Below, in pieces: positions 7,718 through 15,533 of a DNA stretch of 20,160 nucleotides. The stretch is taken from NCBI GenBank assembly GCA_016709335.1, contig JADJNC010000044.1, positions 1-20,160 on the forward strand. Direction: 5' to 3'. Numbering within the stretch: position 1 is the stretch's first letter; each line of letters starts with the position of its first letter. The notes below the pieces were generated by a model. The model saw only the letters and a program-made list of their open reading frames with translations. It was not told the origin of the DNA and did no database searches. The position numbers and the translations under genes are program-made. This DNA is from Candidatus Propionivibrio dominans (GTDB lineage Bacteria; Pseudomonadota; Gammaproteobacteria; Burkholderiales; Rhodocyclaceae).

Positions 7718-8623
7718 TCAGCCGGCTGAGTACGCCGCTTTCCAGTACCTATCGACGAACGCTTGAGGGGGCAGGGCGGATTTCTGAGCCTCCAGATGCA
7801 CGCGCCAGACTTCCTTGACGGCAATGGCGATGGCTTCTTTCGCCTCCTTGCTGTCGATCAGGCCCTCCCGGTCCGGCATGCGTGGCTTGAATTTATGGTG
7901 ATCCAGGTGCACGATCACCCGATGATCATAATCGTAACTACTGCACGACATCGGCAAACCCTGGCAAAACACCAGGCATTGACTGGAAAAATGTCCTTTC
8001 GATTGCTTGACGCAAATACCCGGTATGTGCAGCAGTCCGACCGATGTGCTGATCGTCTGCAGATGTTCCATCGCGTAAGGACGGGGCAATTCTTCACCCT
8101 TCCAGAAAACGGGAGTGAGAACTTTGGCGAAAACGTCCAGGGCGGTCTTGATGCGAGACTCATCAAGTTTGCACTGACGCAAGCTGATGCGGGTTCCACC
8201 AATGAAGCTGGCGGTTTGCACTTTGATCGGACGCTTGTGGAGCAAATCCTCGGAAGAGAATTCGACCTTCTTGCCCCGCGATTCGACGAGCACGCTATCC
8301 GCTGCAAAACTGACGGAGCTAAATCCAATGCCGAAAGGTTCTTCGCTACGCATTGTTTCTTCCGACCACGCCGAGTCAGCAACGGTGACCAGCGCCTTGA
8401 AGTCGGCGATTCCAGAACCATCGTCGGTGATGCGAAGTGTCCTGGTCGCCGGGTCATAGTCGAACCGGGCGAAGCTGGCACCCGCACGTCGCGCGTTCTG
8501 CATCATTTCCTTCAAACACGTGTCTTTTGTTGAAAACATCAGACGCAGATGCTCGATGAAACGCCTTTCGTTAACGCCGGATGTAATGGTTTCTGCGGTG
8601 ACTGGGGTTTGATTGTATGACAT
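7718..8623 (-). CDS. GHKL (Hsp90/MutL/histidine-kinase-like) ATPase
   Basis: The N-terminal region carries the Bergerat ATP-binding fold: N box with E39 and N43 in LKEMMQNARRAGAS, G1 box DDGSG at 67-71, and G2 box FGIGFSS at 97-103. Such domains bind ATP with a lid and drive conformational change (Hsp90, MutL, MORC, gyrase B). After the fold, residues about 150-270 give a transducer-like region ending HHKFKPRMPDREGLI, reminiscent of the S5-fold segment of GyrB/Hsp90-type proteins. No histidine-kinase dimerisation helix, HNH or nuclease motif is visible. ATG 8623 has GGAG eight bases upstream. A palindrome array (8652-8821) covers the presumed promoter and leader. Biological role unknown; phage-, plasmid- or ICE-borne proteins of this general kind exist, but I cannot assign it to a named system. 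Confidence 0.8.
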   Translation of the reverse strand: MSYNQTPVTAETITSGVNERRFIEHLRLMFSTKDTCLKEMMQNARRAGASFARFDYDPATRTLRITDDGSGIADFKALVTVADSAWSEETMRSEEPFGIGFSSVSFAADSVLVESRGKKVEFSSEDLLHKRPIKVQTASFIGGTRISLRQCKLDESRIKTALDVFAKVLTPVFWKGEELPRPYAMEHLQTISTSVGLLHIPGICVKQSKGHFSSQCLVFCQGLPMSCSSYDYDHRVIVHLDHHKFKPRMPDREGLIDSKEAKEAIAIAVKEVWRVHLEAQKSALPPQAFVDRYWKAAYSAG

Positions 8624-8651
8624 GGCAATGCTCCAAAGAAGCAGGCAGCCA

Positions 8652-8821
8652 CTTCCCGTGAGGGAAGGGCGTTCCCTGCAGGGGTTTAATCCTGATCTGT
8701 CGATCAGGTCGTTTTCGACCCTATCGCCGGTCGTTAGCGTCAGTCACGGAACGTGACAAAACCCTAGGGTTGGTTCAGGGTTCTCTGACGAGACCGTTGA
8801 ACAAACCCTGAGACCTCAGGG
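8652..8821. repeat. Array of short perfect palindromes upstream of the GHKL gene
   Basis: Within 170 bases there are CTTCCC-gtga-GGGAAG (8652-8667), CCCTGCAGGG (8674-8683), CCTGATC-tgtc-GATCAGG (8691-8708), GGTCG-tttt-CGACC (8707-8720), GTCACG-gaa-CGTGAC (8743-8757), AACCCTAGGGTT (8760-8771), TCAGGGTT with AACCCTGA (8775-8782 and 8804-8811), and CCCTGAG-ac-CTCAGGG (8806-8821). Half-sites CAGGG and AACCCT recur. This density could be an operator array, a replication or transfer origin, or a structured RNA leader; nothing in the sequence decides which. Confidence 0.75.
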
Positions 8822-9194
8822 AAACTGTGGGATGCCGTTCGATCGCTTCCTTGAACAACGAGCGACGGGCAAGCTGGCCTGTCGTGAAGTGGGCCGTGGG
8901 TAGCCGTGTGTTATTGAGTGTCCTGTGCGGACAAGCTACTCAAGAAATCCTCCCCACCTGATCGTTCTTCAACCGACCAGGCAAAACCTTCATTCGAATG
9001 AAAAAGATCATTGGTGAACCGCCTGAAATCGGGTCACTTTCCCATGGGAGTTGAACTCCATAGTGAAACGGGAACACGGGGCATCGCGGAGGGAAGTCGG
9101 CGTTGTCGATCGCTCGATCTTTCTGAAAGGAAACGGATGCGGGTATTATCTGCATTCGGCTGAAAAGCCGTTGCCTGATAATCAAGGAGAAATC
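8822..9194. other. Non-coding region between the palindrome array and HU
   Basis: No gene is supported. The last part must hold the HU promoter and leader; a small hairpin CGGCTgaaaAGCCG lies about 25 bases before the HU start. An inverted pair TTGAGT...ACTCAA brackets roughly 8914-8943. Confidence 0.4.
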
Positions 9195-9475
9195 GTGAAT
9201 AAACTGAACTGATTGAGAGCATTGCCACCGGTGCGGATTTGAGCAAAGCGGCGGCCGGACGGGCGCTGGAGACCGCCATCGAAGCGAGCACCCAAGCGGT
9301 GGCGCAAGGTGAGACCGTAACGCTGGTTGGCTTCGGTTCGTTCAAACCGGTCAAGCGTGCGGCCCGCACCGGAAAAAATCCGGCCACCGGCGCTGCACTA
9401 AAGATTGCCGCCAAGACCGTGCCGAAATTCCTGGCCGGGACGACCTTTAAAGACCGGGTGGCCAAGAAAAAATAA
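9195..9475 (+). CDS. HU-family DNA-binding protein, one-base frameshift at codon 3
   Basis: This is a histone-like HU protein of about 93 residues that bends DNA as a dimer and organises the nucleoid. The diagnostic beta-arm region is present: VGFGSFKPVKRAARTGKNPA, then a helix ending FKDRVAKKK. GTG 9195 follows AAGGAGA at a good spacing and reads MNK, then the frame breaks. Restoring one A in the AAA at 9201-9203 gives MNKTELIESIATGADLSKAA, the normal HU start. The next in-frame start as written would be downstream at 9239 and would lose the first helix. It stands alone with no operon partner. Assignment is firm; the indel is probably an error. Confidence 0.88.
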
Positions 9476-9606
9476 GGGTTCAGCTTTCCTGTCGGTCTTC
9501 AGCGAAGGCCGCCTGGAAAACCCCATTGCAACAGCCAAGGGATGCGCAGCCAGGCTCTTTTCCGTGGCAATCTTCCGATGGCGGCCAGGAGCAAAATCAA
9601 TTTCAG

Positions 9607-9744
9607 CTACTGACGGCACAACTCCACATAGCCCTTAGAACTGCGCCCGATGACCAGTTCGCACTTGCCATTGGAAACAGGACAGCCGATCAGCGGGTTG
9701 TGATCGAGAACATTGATTGCCTTGATGATCTCCAGAATGCGCAT
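9607..9744 (-). pseudogene. RelE/ParE-type toxin remnant
   Basis: The minus-strand frame reads ILEIIKAINVLDHNPLIGCP and then NGKCELVIGRSSKGYVELCRQ, closely resembling the C-terminal half of RelE/ParE toxins (…HNPLIGRPV.dG.RELVIS.G.sGYVALYR). The stop at 9607 comes where the family would continue to a L-hLAhRHQREAGY-like end; after the stop the same frame does read LKLILLLAAIGR, a decayed version of that. The N-terminal half is missing: upstream of about 9770 the frame enters the hairpin at 9780-9816. No antitoxin is seen. A dead toxin, probably cut by an insertion. Confidence 0.6.
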
Positions 9745-9779
9745 TCCAGGATTTACGATCGGATACGTGACAAGGTGTT

Positions 9780-9816
9780 GACATCCTCCCCCTTCCTTCA
9801 GGGAGGAGAGGATGTC
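9780..9816. repeat. Imperfect hairpin resembling an IS200/IS605-type element end
   Basis: GACATCCTC at 9780-9788 pairs with GAGGATGTC at 9808-9816, enclosing a C-rich/G-rich inner stem. The lead-in GTTGACATCCTCCCCC is like the hairpin ends I associate with TnpB-bearing IS200/IS605 elements. There is no tnpA or tnpB here. It sits exactly where the RelE-like frame loses its homology. Confidence 0.4.
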
Positions 9817-9839
9817 TAAAAAAGATGGCGGAACGCCAG

Positions 9840-9884
9840 AAAAAAGGATCTTTCTTGTGAGGCCAGCAGGCTTCACAAGAAAGA
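9840..9884 (-). terminator. Strong intrinsic terminator for the small membrane-protein gene
   Basis: On the minus strand a 12-bp perfect outer stem (TCTTTCTTGTGA / TCACAAGAAAGA, 9849-9860 and 9873-9884) continues through a G-T pair into a GCC/GGC inner stem with a four-base AGCA loop on the plus strand. It is followed by TCC and a run of six T (complement of 9840-9845). It lies 33 bases after the stop at 9917. Confidence 0.8.
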
Positions 9885-9916
9885 CCCCTCGAAGAATTGA
9901 GTGGGTCTTAATGTGG

Positions 9917-10121
9917 CTATCTCTTGCGACGCAGGGTGTGCGTCAGAGATTTGGTACGCTTGTAATCGGAGATCAGGTTGGACACCTCACCCGCGATAAA
10001 GCCGAGAATCCATCCGATAAAGGCAATCCTGGAGGCCAGGATCAGTTGTTCGAACGATTGACCGGCAACTGCCCAGGTAAAAAAACGCCGTGGCAATCCA
10101 GCACGTAACAGCAACATTCAT
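9917..10121 (-). CDS. Small membrane protein, about 67 aa, frameshifted in a T run
   Basis: ATG 10121 has AAGGAGA at a seven-base spacing and reads MNVAVTCWIATAFF. The T7 run (complement of 10078-10084) then carries one base too many; dropping it gives TWAVAGQSFEQLILASRIAF, then IGWILGFIAGEVSNLISDYK and a basic tail TKSLTHTLRRKR, ending at 9917. One frame as written starts at the unsupported ATG 10117, the other ends early at 9987. The protein would have one amphipathic or membrane segment at each end of a short loop. Gene boundaries are well marked by a leader hairpin and a strong terminator. No family recognised. Confidence 0.6.
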
Positions 10122-10144
10122 GGTGTTCTCCTTTAGAAGAAGAA

Positions 10145-10175
10145 GGACACCATTGTCCCTATCGGGAAGGTGTCC
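10145..10175 (-). promoter_or_regulatory. Leader hairpin, possible attenuator, of the small membrane-protein gene
   Basis: GGACACC (10145-10151) pairs with GGTGTCC (10169-10175), with an inner TCCC-tatc-GGGA stem. On the minus strand the hairpin is followed by TTCTTCTTCT and then, after a short gap, the AAGGAGA ribosome binding site. It could be an attenuator or a translational control element. Confidence 0.5.
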
Positions 10176-10255
10176 CGATGGGAAGAACACTGGGGGTGGA
10201 AAATCCTTGCGGGATTTTCGCACCTAGTCCCAGTGGGTGATCAGTTATGCGTGCT

Positions 10256-10436
10256 GATCGGTTTGTGTTCTCAATGTGTGCAAAACACATCTCCAGAAAT
10301 GCCGAAGCAAATCCAGCGAACCAGCAAAGTCGAAACCCTGCTGTGTGACCCGTTATGCCAACGGATCGGTGAGTTCTCGATGCGTGCAGAGCGCATCTTC
10401 AGAAAATGCCGAAGCAAATCCAGCGAACCGGTAAAG
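10256..10436. repeat. Two copies of a ~73-base hairpin-bearing unit, 107 bases apart
   Basis: Copies at 10256-10329 and 10364-10436 share a 22-base identical block beginning GCCGAAGCAAATCCAG, plus GATCGGT, GTTCTC and a hairpin. The hairpin is ATGTGT-gcaaa-ACACAT in copy one and ATGCGT-gcaga-GCGCAT in copy two, so paired positions change together and the stem is preserved. That suggests selection on a folded RNA or single-stranded DNA, rather than on protein. Confidence 0.7.
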
Positions 10437-10948
10437 CACAGCCAACAGCAGGCACGCAATAAACCGCATGAAAGCCACTGGCCAAGTCAGTACCGCCCAA
10501 AAGGGAGTTTTCGCAAAGTGGATGCTGAGCGAATCATTTGGCAAACCAGCTGCCAAGGGTCGGTCGTGTCGGAGGCCAAAAAATCGAACCAAGGACAGAT
10601 CGAGATCGGCCTACAACCGCAGGCCGGAGTCCGGAAGACGGAAGCTATCACTAGCCTGTCAAACCGAAGTAGCGAATTCCAACGAAGAATTCGTAAAACG
10701 CCAGTGAACGCACCGGAACGGAATCCTTGAGGCATAACGCCCTAAGCGAATAATTCTCATGCCAATGAGCAACTATGAGAAAGGCATGTTTTTTCCATGG
10801 GTTTTTCCATCTGCTTTCCATGCGGGTTGCCGATGTCGTGCTGGACAGCAGGCGAGCCTGAAATGCAGAAGCGTCGCGGTGTTGTTTAATCCGAAGTGCA
10901 ACTTCAAGAATGTGCTTTTGGAAATGCGCGCCGCGCTTTTCATCAGGG
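10437..10948. other. Region with no convincing gene
   Basis: A plus-strand frame (10170-10730) runs through the hairpin repeats and this region, but its product is low in hydrophobic order and matches nothing, and the repeat unit makes its frame unlikely to be coding. Upstream, GAAAATCC-ttgcg-GGATTTTC (10199-10219) is another hairpin. I see nothing else identifiable. Confidence 0.4.
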
Positions 10949-12208
10949 TCACCTTATTGCTTCTGGCAATTTTGCGCGAAATCGCCAATGCGTTCGGTTC
11001 ATCAGGATGACCCGCCTTGTGCAAAAGGCCAGGCGAGGGGCCGTATCCTCGCGAATGGCGTTGTAGTTCTCAATCTGACGATGGGAACGCATGGGATCCG
11101 CAGGCTCCGGTTTAACAGATGCGACAGCGAAAACTGCTCGTTGGGCTGCCATAGCGCGATCAGACCTGGGGATAGCGGCCTGGACGGTAGGTTTGATGAT
11201 TTGTCCGTCCGGTCTCCTGAAACTGACCACCACGCTGCGGTTGGCTGGGGCGAGCACATTGACTGGATCAATGAATTGGTACTTCGTGGAGAGAATACGA
11301 ATCTTCGCCTGATCGATGCCGGCTTCGGACAGCGCTCTTTTCACGGACAGCGCGCGTGCAATGGACAGTTGATTGAATTCCTCCTTGTCCTCGGGCGGGA
11401 TGGGCGCGGCATAACCACGCAAGTTGATCAATTCGGCGTGTTGGGCTGCCTCCGCCAAATCAGCAACGGCGCGTTGTCCCGCGTCGTCCAGGGTTGACCT
11501 GTTCGTGACAAACACCACACCATTGCGCGATAGGGTCGGCACAGAAGGTGATGGCTCAACCTGCGATGCCGCAGACGCCTTGAGAAGAGAGTCGGGTGAC
11601 GGTCTGGAGAGGTGATCGGGTGCCGACGGTGTGGAGGTCGGTCGGTGTGAGGGACTCGCCGTCTCGATGACAGGGCGGGGAGGCGATGTTTTCGACACGG
11701 GCGCGGGCAGGTCCCTCCTGTCGGGCCCATAGGGTTGGGGTAATGGGTTTTTAATGACCGCCAGGGCGGACTGGGGGGGATGGTCTCGCAAGTAGGCTTC
11801 CGCCTCGGCAACGATGGATTCCATGTGCGCGTCCTGTTGGGCAAGAATGATTTCCGCAGAAGAATGCGCCATCAGAGGGAGGGGTGTGGCGACATAGTCA
11901 GGGATTGGCGAGCGCGTTACGGCCCCATGGAGTGTATTCCCAGCCGATGCGATGCGTGGCACCTTGGGCGTGGGGGCCGGGCAGTCATCGGTGCAGAAAC
12001 GATAAACGGCCCCTTTTCCGGGAGAGGCAAACTGCTCCATGCGCTCCGGTGGCAGCCAACCCTCGGCGTTGTAGCGGGGAAGGGGACGGGCACGGGATGA
12101 CAGGTCAGACGGGTCGTTTTGCCTGGACAGGGCAGAGCAGCCCGAGACCGCCAGCGTCGAGGACAGCAGACAGGCGGCAATGCGCTTGACAGAAAATAGA
12201 GCATTCAA
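10949..12208 (-). CDS. OmpA-like lipoprotein with proline-rich linker
   Basis: The frame is open from 12526, but the first credible protein starts at TTG 12208: MNALFSVKRIAACLLSSTLA followed by VSGC, a lipoprotein signal with the lipidated cysteine at residue 24. No Shine-Dalgarno precedes it, so the start is uncertain and an upstream indel is possible. A proline/serine-rich linker (about residues 145-225) leads to an OmpA-type peptidoglycan-binding domain (about 229-335): NGVVFVTNRSTLDDAG, then LINLRGYAAP, then ARALSVKRALSEAGI and APANRSVVVSF, the last being the conserved NR pair. It would sit in the outer membrane and hold peptidoglycan. Such proteins occur in conjugation and envelope systems, but no neighbour confirms that. 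The final 60 residues are unrelated and basic. Confidence 0.75.
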   Translation of the reverse strand: MNALFSVKRIAACLLSSTLAVSGCSALSRQNDPSDLSSRARPLPRYNAEGWLPPERMEQFASPGKGAVYRFCTDDCPAPTPKVPRIASAGNTLHGAVTRSPIPDYVATPLPLMAHSSAEIILAQQDAHMESIVAEAEAYLRDHPPQSALAVIKNPLPQPYGPDRRDLPAPVSKTSPPRPVIETASPSHRPTSTPSAPDHLSRPSPDSLLKASAASQVEPSPSVPTLSRNGVVFVTNRSTLDDAGQRAVADLAEAAQHAELINLRGYAAPIPPEDKEEFNQLSIARALSVKRALSEAGIDQAKIRILSTKYQFIDPVNVLAPANRSVVVSFRRPDGQIIKPTVQAAIPRSDRAMAAQRAVFAVASVKPEPADPMRSHRQIENYNAIREDTAPRLAFCTRRVILMNRTHWRFRAKLPEAIR

Positions 12209-12700
12209 GGTCTGGGCTAAATGAGGTGAAACGAAGTTCGGTTTCCCGCGCAGTAACAGCCATTTGGAATGGGACAAGGGCAGGGGCTGCGTTGGGGTAT
12301 CCGACCAACCTTGGTGCCCAGGCCGAACCCGCGGCACGGCCTCTTGGTTTCCTCTGTGCAGGTTCGACGCGACAACGTCGGATATGCCGCCAAAGTATCT
12401 GCGGAAAGGGGGTGATGCTTTGTGAGTCTTTGATGACCATTGAACTCTCGTCGTCGCGAAAGGGAGATTGGGTTGAGCAAATGATTGCACGACGAGATTA
12501 ATATTTCGATGCGCTAATCCCTCCAAAAAGGGGGTGTAGGTGAGGAAATGGTAAGCGCCAACACCAGACGTTCACTTGCCATCGCAGGCAAAGGCCTGTG
12601 CCGGTTTTGAAAGTATCCCCTACAACCCGTCCTGGTCGAAGGTGCGGGCGGCGATTGCCGTGGTTTCAAGGGTGTCCCGCACCGTTGCCCCGCACCCCAA
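12209..12700. other. Region between lipoprotein and helicase genes, no convincing gene
   Basis: It contains the dispersed repeat at 12523-12552 and otherwise only shadow frames. The lipoprotein promoter should lie here. Confidence 0.4.
12523..12552 (+). repeat. Dispersed repeat copy 2
   Basis: This 30-base stretch (CCAAAAAGGGGGTGTAGGTG then AGGAAATGGT) is nearly identical to that at 18234-18267 in the same orientation, differing by about two bases and a two-base length change. It may be an insertion-sequence terminus. Confidence 0.6.
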
Positions 12701-14778
12701 TCATTGCCACATCCCGCGCATCCGGGCGGCCAGATCCACCTGTCCACTCCGAACCGCATTAACCTCCGGTTCCTGCCATTCCCCCCGAGGCCACACCTGA
12801 CTCTCAAACCGCGCCAGCATCCGGTTCGAAATAAAGCGTGTTCGGCTCGCATAGACATGACGGTCCCCCATCCCTGATTGGCTTGAAACGTAGAATCGCT
12901 GCGGTATCAGAAGGGTCAGATGATCCTTCGCCCGGGTCATGGCCACGTAGAGCAAGCGGCGTTCTTCTTCGATCTCCGACTCGGTGCCGGTGGACATGTC
13001 CGAGGAATGCAACCATCGACCACATTGAGAATCGAAACGGCCGTCCATTCCTTGCCCTTGGCCGAGTGGATGGTGGACAGGATCAGGTAATCCTCGTCCA
13101 GCAAGGGCACCCCCGCCTCATCGCTGGTGGCCTCCGGGGGATCCAGGGTCAGTTCGGTGAGAAAGCGTTCCTGGCTCGGGTAGGTGGCGGCAATCCGGGC
13201 CAGTTGCTGGATGTCGGCTACGCGCATCGCGGCATCGTCGAAGATCCGGTCCATCTGGGCTTCGTACCACTGTGCCACCTGCTCAAGCGATGCCGGCCAG
13301 GTTCTTTGCGGGAGGCCTTCGAGCAACGTTGCGAATTCCAGCCATGCCGGCTGCACACGCTCCTGGACGGGTTGCTCCGGGAGTAAGGCACAGCCGGGTA
13401 CCGCGGCCTGGATATTCTCCAGAATGCGGCTTGCCGTCTTCGGACCGATGCCCGGCAGCAACAAGATGGCGCGAAATCCGGACACCCGGTCGCGTGGATT
13501 TTGTGCCCAGCGCAGAATCGCCAGCACATCCTTCACGTGTCGGGCTTCGAGAAACTTCAGTCCGCCGAATTTCACAAAGGGGATGTTGCGCCGCGTCAGT
13601 TCGATCTCCAGGCGCACGCTGTGCGAAGAGGCACGAAAGAGTACGGCCTGGGATTTGAGCTGGATGCCGTTCTCACGCTGGGCCAGAACCTGTTCGACCA
13701 CGTAGGCTGCCTGATCGACCTCATCACGAACGGACACCAGTTGCGGTCGCTCGGAGGAAACCCGCTCACTCCACAGTTCCTTGCTGTAGCGTTCCCTGGC
13801 CTGGGCAATCACCTCATTGGCCGCCGCCAGGATGGGCTGGCTCGAACGGTAGTTGCGCTCGAGCGTGACCCTCCGGGCGGGCGGGTCAAAGTGCTCCGGA
13901 AAATCGAGAATGTTGCGCACCGTGGCGCCGCGGAAGCTATAGATCGACTGGGCGTCATCGCCAACCACGGTCAGTCCCATACCGTCGGGTTTCATGGCCA
14001 GCAGCAATGCGGCCTGCAGGTGGTTGGTGTCCTGATACTCATCGACCAGCACATGGCTGAAGCGTTCGCTCAGTTCCCGGGCGATCTCGGGTTCGCTGAC
14101 CATCTGGGCCCAGTACAGGAGGAGATCGTCGTAATCCAGGACCTGTTGGGCCTGCTTGGCGTTGACATAGGCGAGGAACAAGCCCTTGAGATCGGTTTGC
14201 CACTCGGCGCACCAGGGGAAGCTCGTCAGGAGCACCTCGGCCAGCGGTTTCCGGGTATTGACGGCCGCCGAGTAGATGGCCAGGCAGGTTCCCTTCAGGG
14301 GGAAGCGCTTGCCCTTACCCGAGAGCCCGAGCTCATGGCGGACAAGATTCATCAGGTCGCCGGAGTCTTCCCGGTCGTGGATCGTGAACGCCGGATCGAT
14401 GCCGATGCGTCCCGCGTATTCGCGCAGGAGGCGTGCGCCGACACTGTGGAAGGTGCCGGCCCAGGAAAAGCCGGGCACTGGCCAGCCGGGCATGCTGACG
14501 CGAGACCTGGCTGGCGATGCGCTGTACGCGCCGCTCATTTCGTCGGCCGCCCGGCGGGAGAAGGTGAGCAGCAGGATACGGCTGGGATCGGCCCCTTCCG
14601 CAAGAAGATGGGCGACGCGGTGGGCCAGTGTATTGGTCTTCCCCGATCCGGCGCCCGCGATGATGAGGAGCGGGCCGGCGACCACTCCCGATCCGCTGCC
14701 ATAGGTTGCCGCTTCACGCTGGGCGTCATTGAGACCGGACAGGTAGTCGGGGAGGGCAGCGCTGGGAGAGTCGGTCAC
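12701..14778 (-). CDS. UvrD/Rep-type superfamily 1 DNA helicase, one frameshift near 12995
   Basis: This is an SF1A 3'-to-5' helicase of about 690 residues. Motifs in order: I LIIAGAGSGKT, Ia TFSRRAADEM, II VLVDEYQDTN, III GDDAQSIYSFRGA, IV ERNYRSSQPIL, V STIHSAKGKEW followed by LNVVDGCIP, and VI EERRLLYVAMTRAKDHLTLL. Motif VI is in a different frame from the rest: a missing base at the CCTCGG near 12995 separates GCIP from SDMSTGTESEIEEERRLL. Without repair the protein ends at 12937, lacks motif VI and would be inactive. Start GTG 14778 (MTDSPSAALPDYLSGLNDAQ) was chosen because homology begins just after it; ATG 14847 would overlap the upstream zinc-ribbon gene. It is the second gene after a LexA box and probably SOS-induced. 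The C-terminus is shorter than that of UvrD itself. Confidence 0.88.
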
Positions 14779-14818
14779 AGGGTGAGCTTCTCTGCGGTAT
14801 GGGCGTGTGAGATAACAT

Positions 14819-14986
14819 TCACGGTCGGCGCGGGGGCAGCTCGGCAATGGCGAGGGTCAAGGCCAACACGATGGGTTCGTCGCACGCCAGGCAGATACGA
14901 AACTGTGCGCTGTCGCTAGCGGCGTAATCCAAAGTATGTGGATCAATCGGGCTATGGCAGTGGGGGCAGATGATACGCGGGGTCAT
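14819..14986 (-). CDS. Small zinc-ribbon protein, 55 aa, first gene of the helicase operon
   Basis: ATG 14986 has GAGGAAAC upstream and is 18 bases after the LexA box. The product MTPRIICPHCHSPIDPHTLD... has two CxxC knuckles, C7/C10 (CPHC) and C32/C35 (CLAC), a classic short zinc ribbon, followed by a hydrophobic helix (IVLALTLAIAEL) and a PPRRP tail. The helicase GTG lies 40 bases downstream, so they are probably one transcript. It may assist or regulate the helicase; that is inference from position only. The frame is intact. Confidence 0.7.
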   Translation of the reverse strand: MTPRIICPHCHSPIDPHTLDYAASDSAQFRICLACDEPIVLALTLAIAELPPRRP

Positions 14987-15004
14987 GGCAGTTTCCTCGA
15001 ATAG

Positions 15005-15020
15005 CTGTAATTATATACAG
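15005..15020 (-). promoter_or_regulatory. LexA (SOS) box
   Basis: CTGTAATTATATACAG matches the CTGT-N8-ACAG consensus of gamma/beta-proteobacterial LexA sites, with an A/T-rich centre. It overlaps a -10 element (TATAAT on the minus strand, 15010-15015) and lies 18 bases before the zinc-ribbon start, so binding would block transcription. Confidence 0.8.
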
Positions 15021-15037
15021 TTAATCAAAGTCTGCAA
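15010..15037 (-). promoter_or_regulatory. Sigma70-type promoter for the zinc-ribbon/helicase operon
   Basis: TTGCAG (complement of 15032-15037) and TATAAT (complement of 15010-15015) are separated by 16 bases. The -10 is inside the LexA box, as is usual for SOS genes. Confidence 0.6.
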
Positions 15038-15162
15038 GAAAGCGACAGGGTCGGAGTTTATCAAGACTCCCACGCTAAAGGTCTTGCGACGTTGTAGTGG
15101 GGGTTTCAGCATCAGAAAATTGGTAGGGATCCCGTTGCTGTCACGGTGGTTCCTTTTGCTCT

Positions 15163-15452
15163 ATTGGGGCGCTGGCAGGTGGGTATTACAACGGATACGA
15201 CGACAACTGTCGCAGTGGCTACCACGGTAATTGCAACAACAGCAGTCGTTGTGGGAAGCCGTTGATCCTGGGTGTTCTTATTGGCACGGCCTCTGCGCAG
15301 TCGGCACCGGTTTATTATCAGGGTAGCCGATGGTGTACGTGCAGCCGCCTGTTTACGGTCAGCGCCCTATCTATATACAACAACCCGTATGCGTGAAACC
15401 GCCCCCGACTTCCTGTTTTGGATATGACCCAACGAGCTACTGTCTTCGCTAA
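15163..15452 (+). CDS. Small secreted or surface protein rich in Tyr, Pro and Cys, frameshifted
   Basis: The plus strand reads IGALAGGYYNGYDDNCRSG and then HGNCNNSSRCGKPLILGVLI, ASAQSAPVYYQGSR; a one-base shift near 15330 continues with MVYVQPPVYGQRPIYIQQPV and PPPTSCFGYDPTSYCLR to a TAA at 15452. The repeated tyrosine-proline motifs, cysteines and the ASA-like signal cleavage stretch suggest an exported small protein. The N-terminus is unclear: an earlier piece, VTVVPFAL, in another frame would supply a membrane-spanning start after a further one-base shift near 15160. No family recognised. Confidence 0.45.
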
Positions 15453-15533
15453 CGCAGGGCCATGAAAAGAATACTTTCGCATAATGAAGCCGGCAGAGAT
15501 CTCGGCATGGTGGTCGATAATAAAACGGATAAA

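Noticed and set aside
7763..8533. A 256-codon plus-strand frame
   Set aside because: It lies opposite the GHKL ATPase with its clear N, G1 and G2 boxes.
10256..10436. CRISPR array
   Set aside because: Only two units, repeat block too long and spacing unsuitable; no cas genes.
10170..10730. A 186-codon plus-strand frame
   Set aside because: It runs through the covarying hairpin repeat and several other hairpins; no ribosome binding site or family-like sequence.
13501..14919. A 472-codon plus-strand open frame
   Set aside because: It lies opposite the UvrD-like helicase, whose motifs I-VI fix the minus strand as coding; its own product is low complexity and matches nothing.
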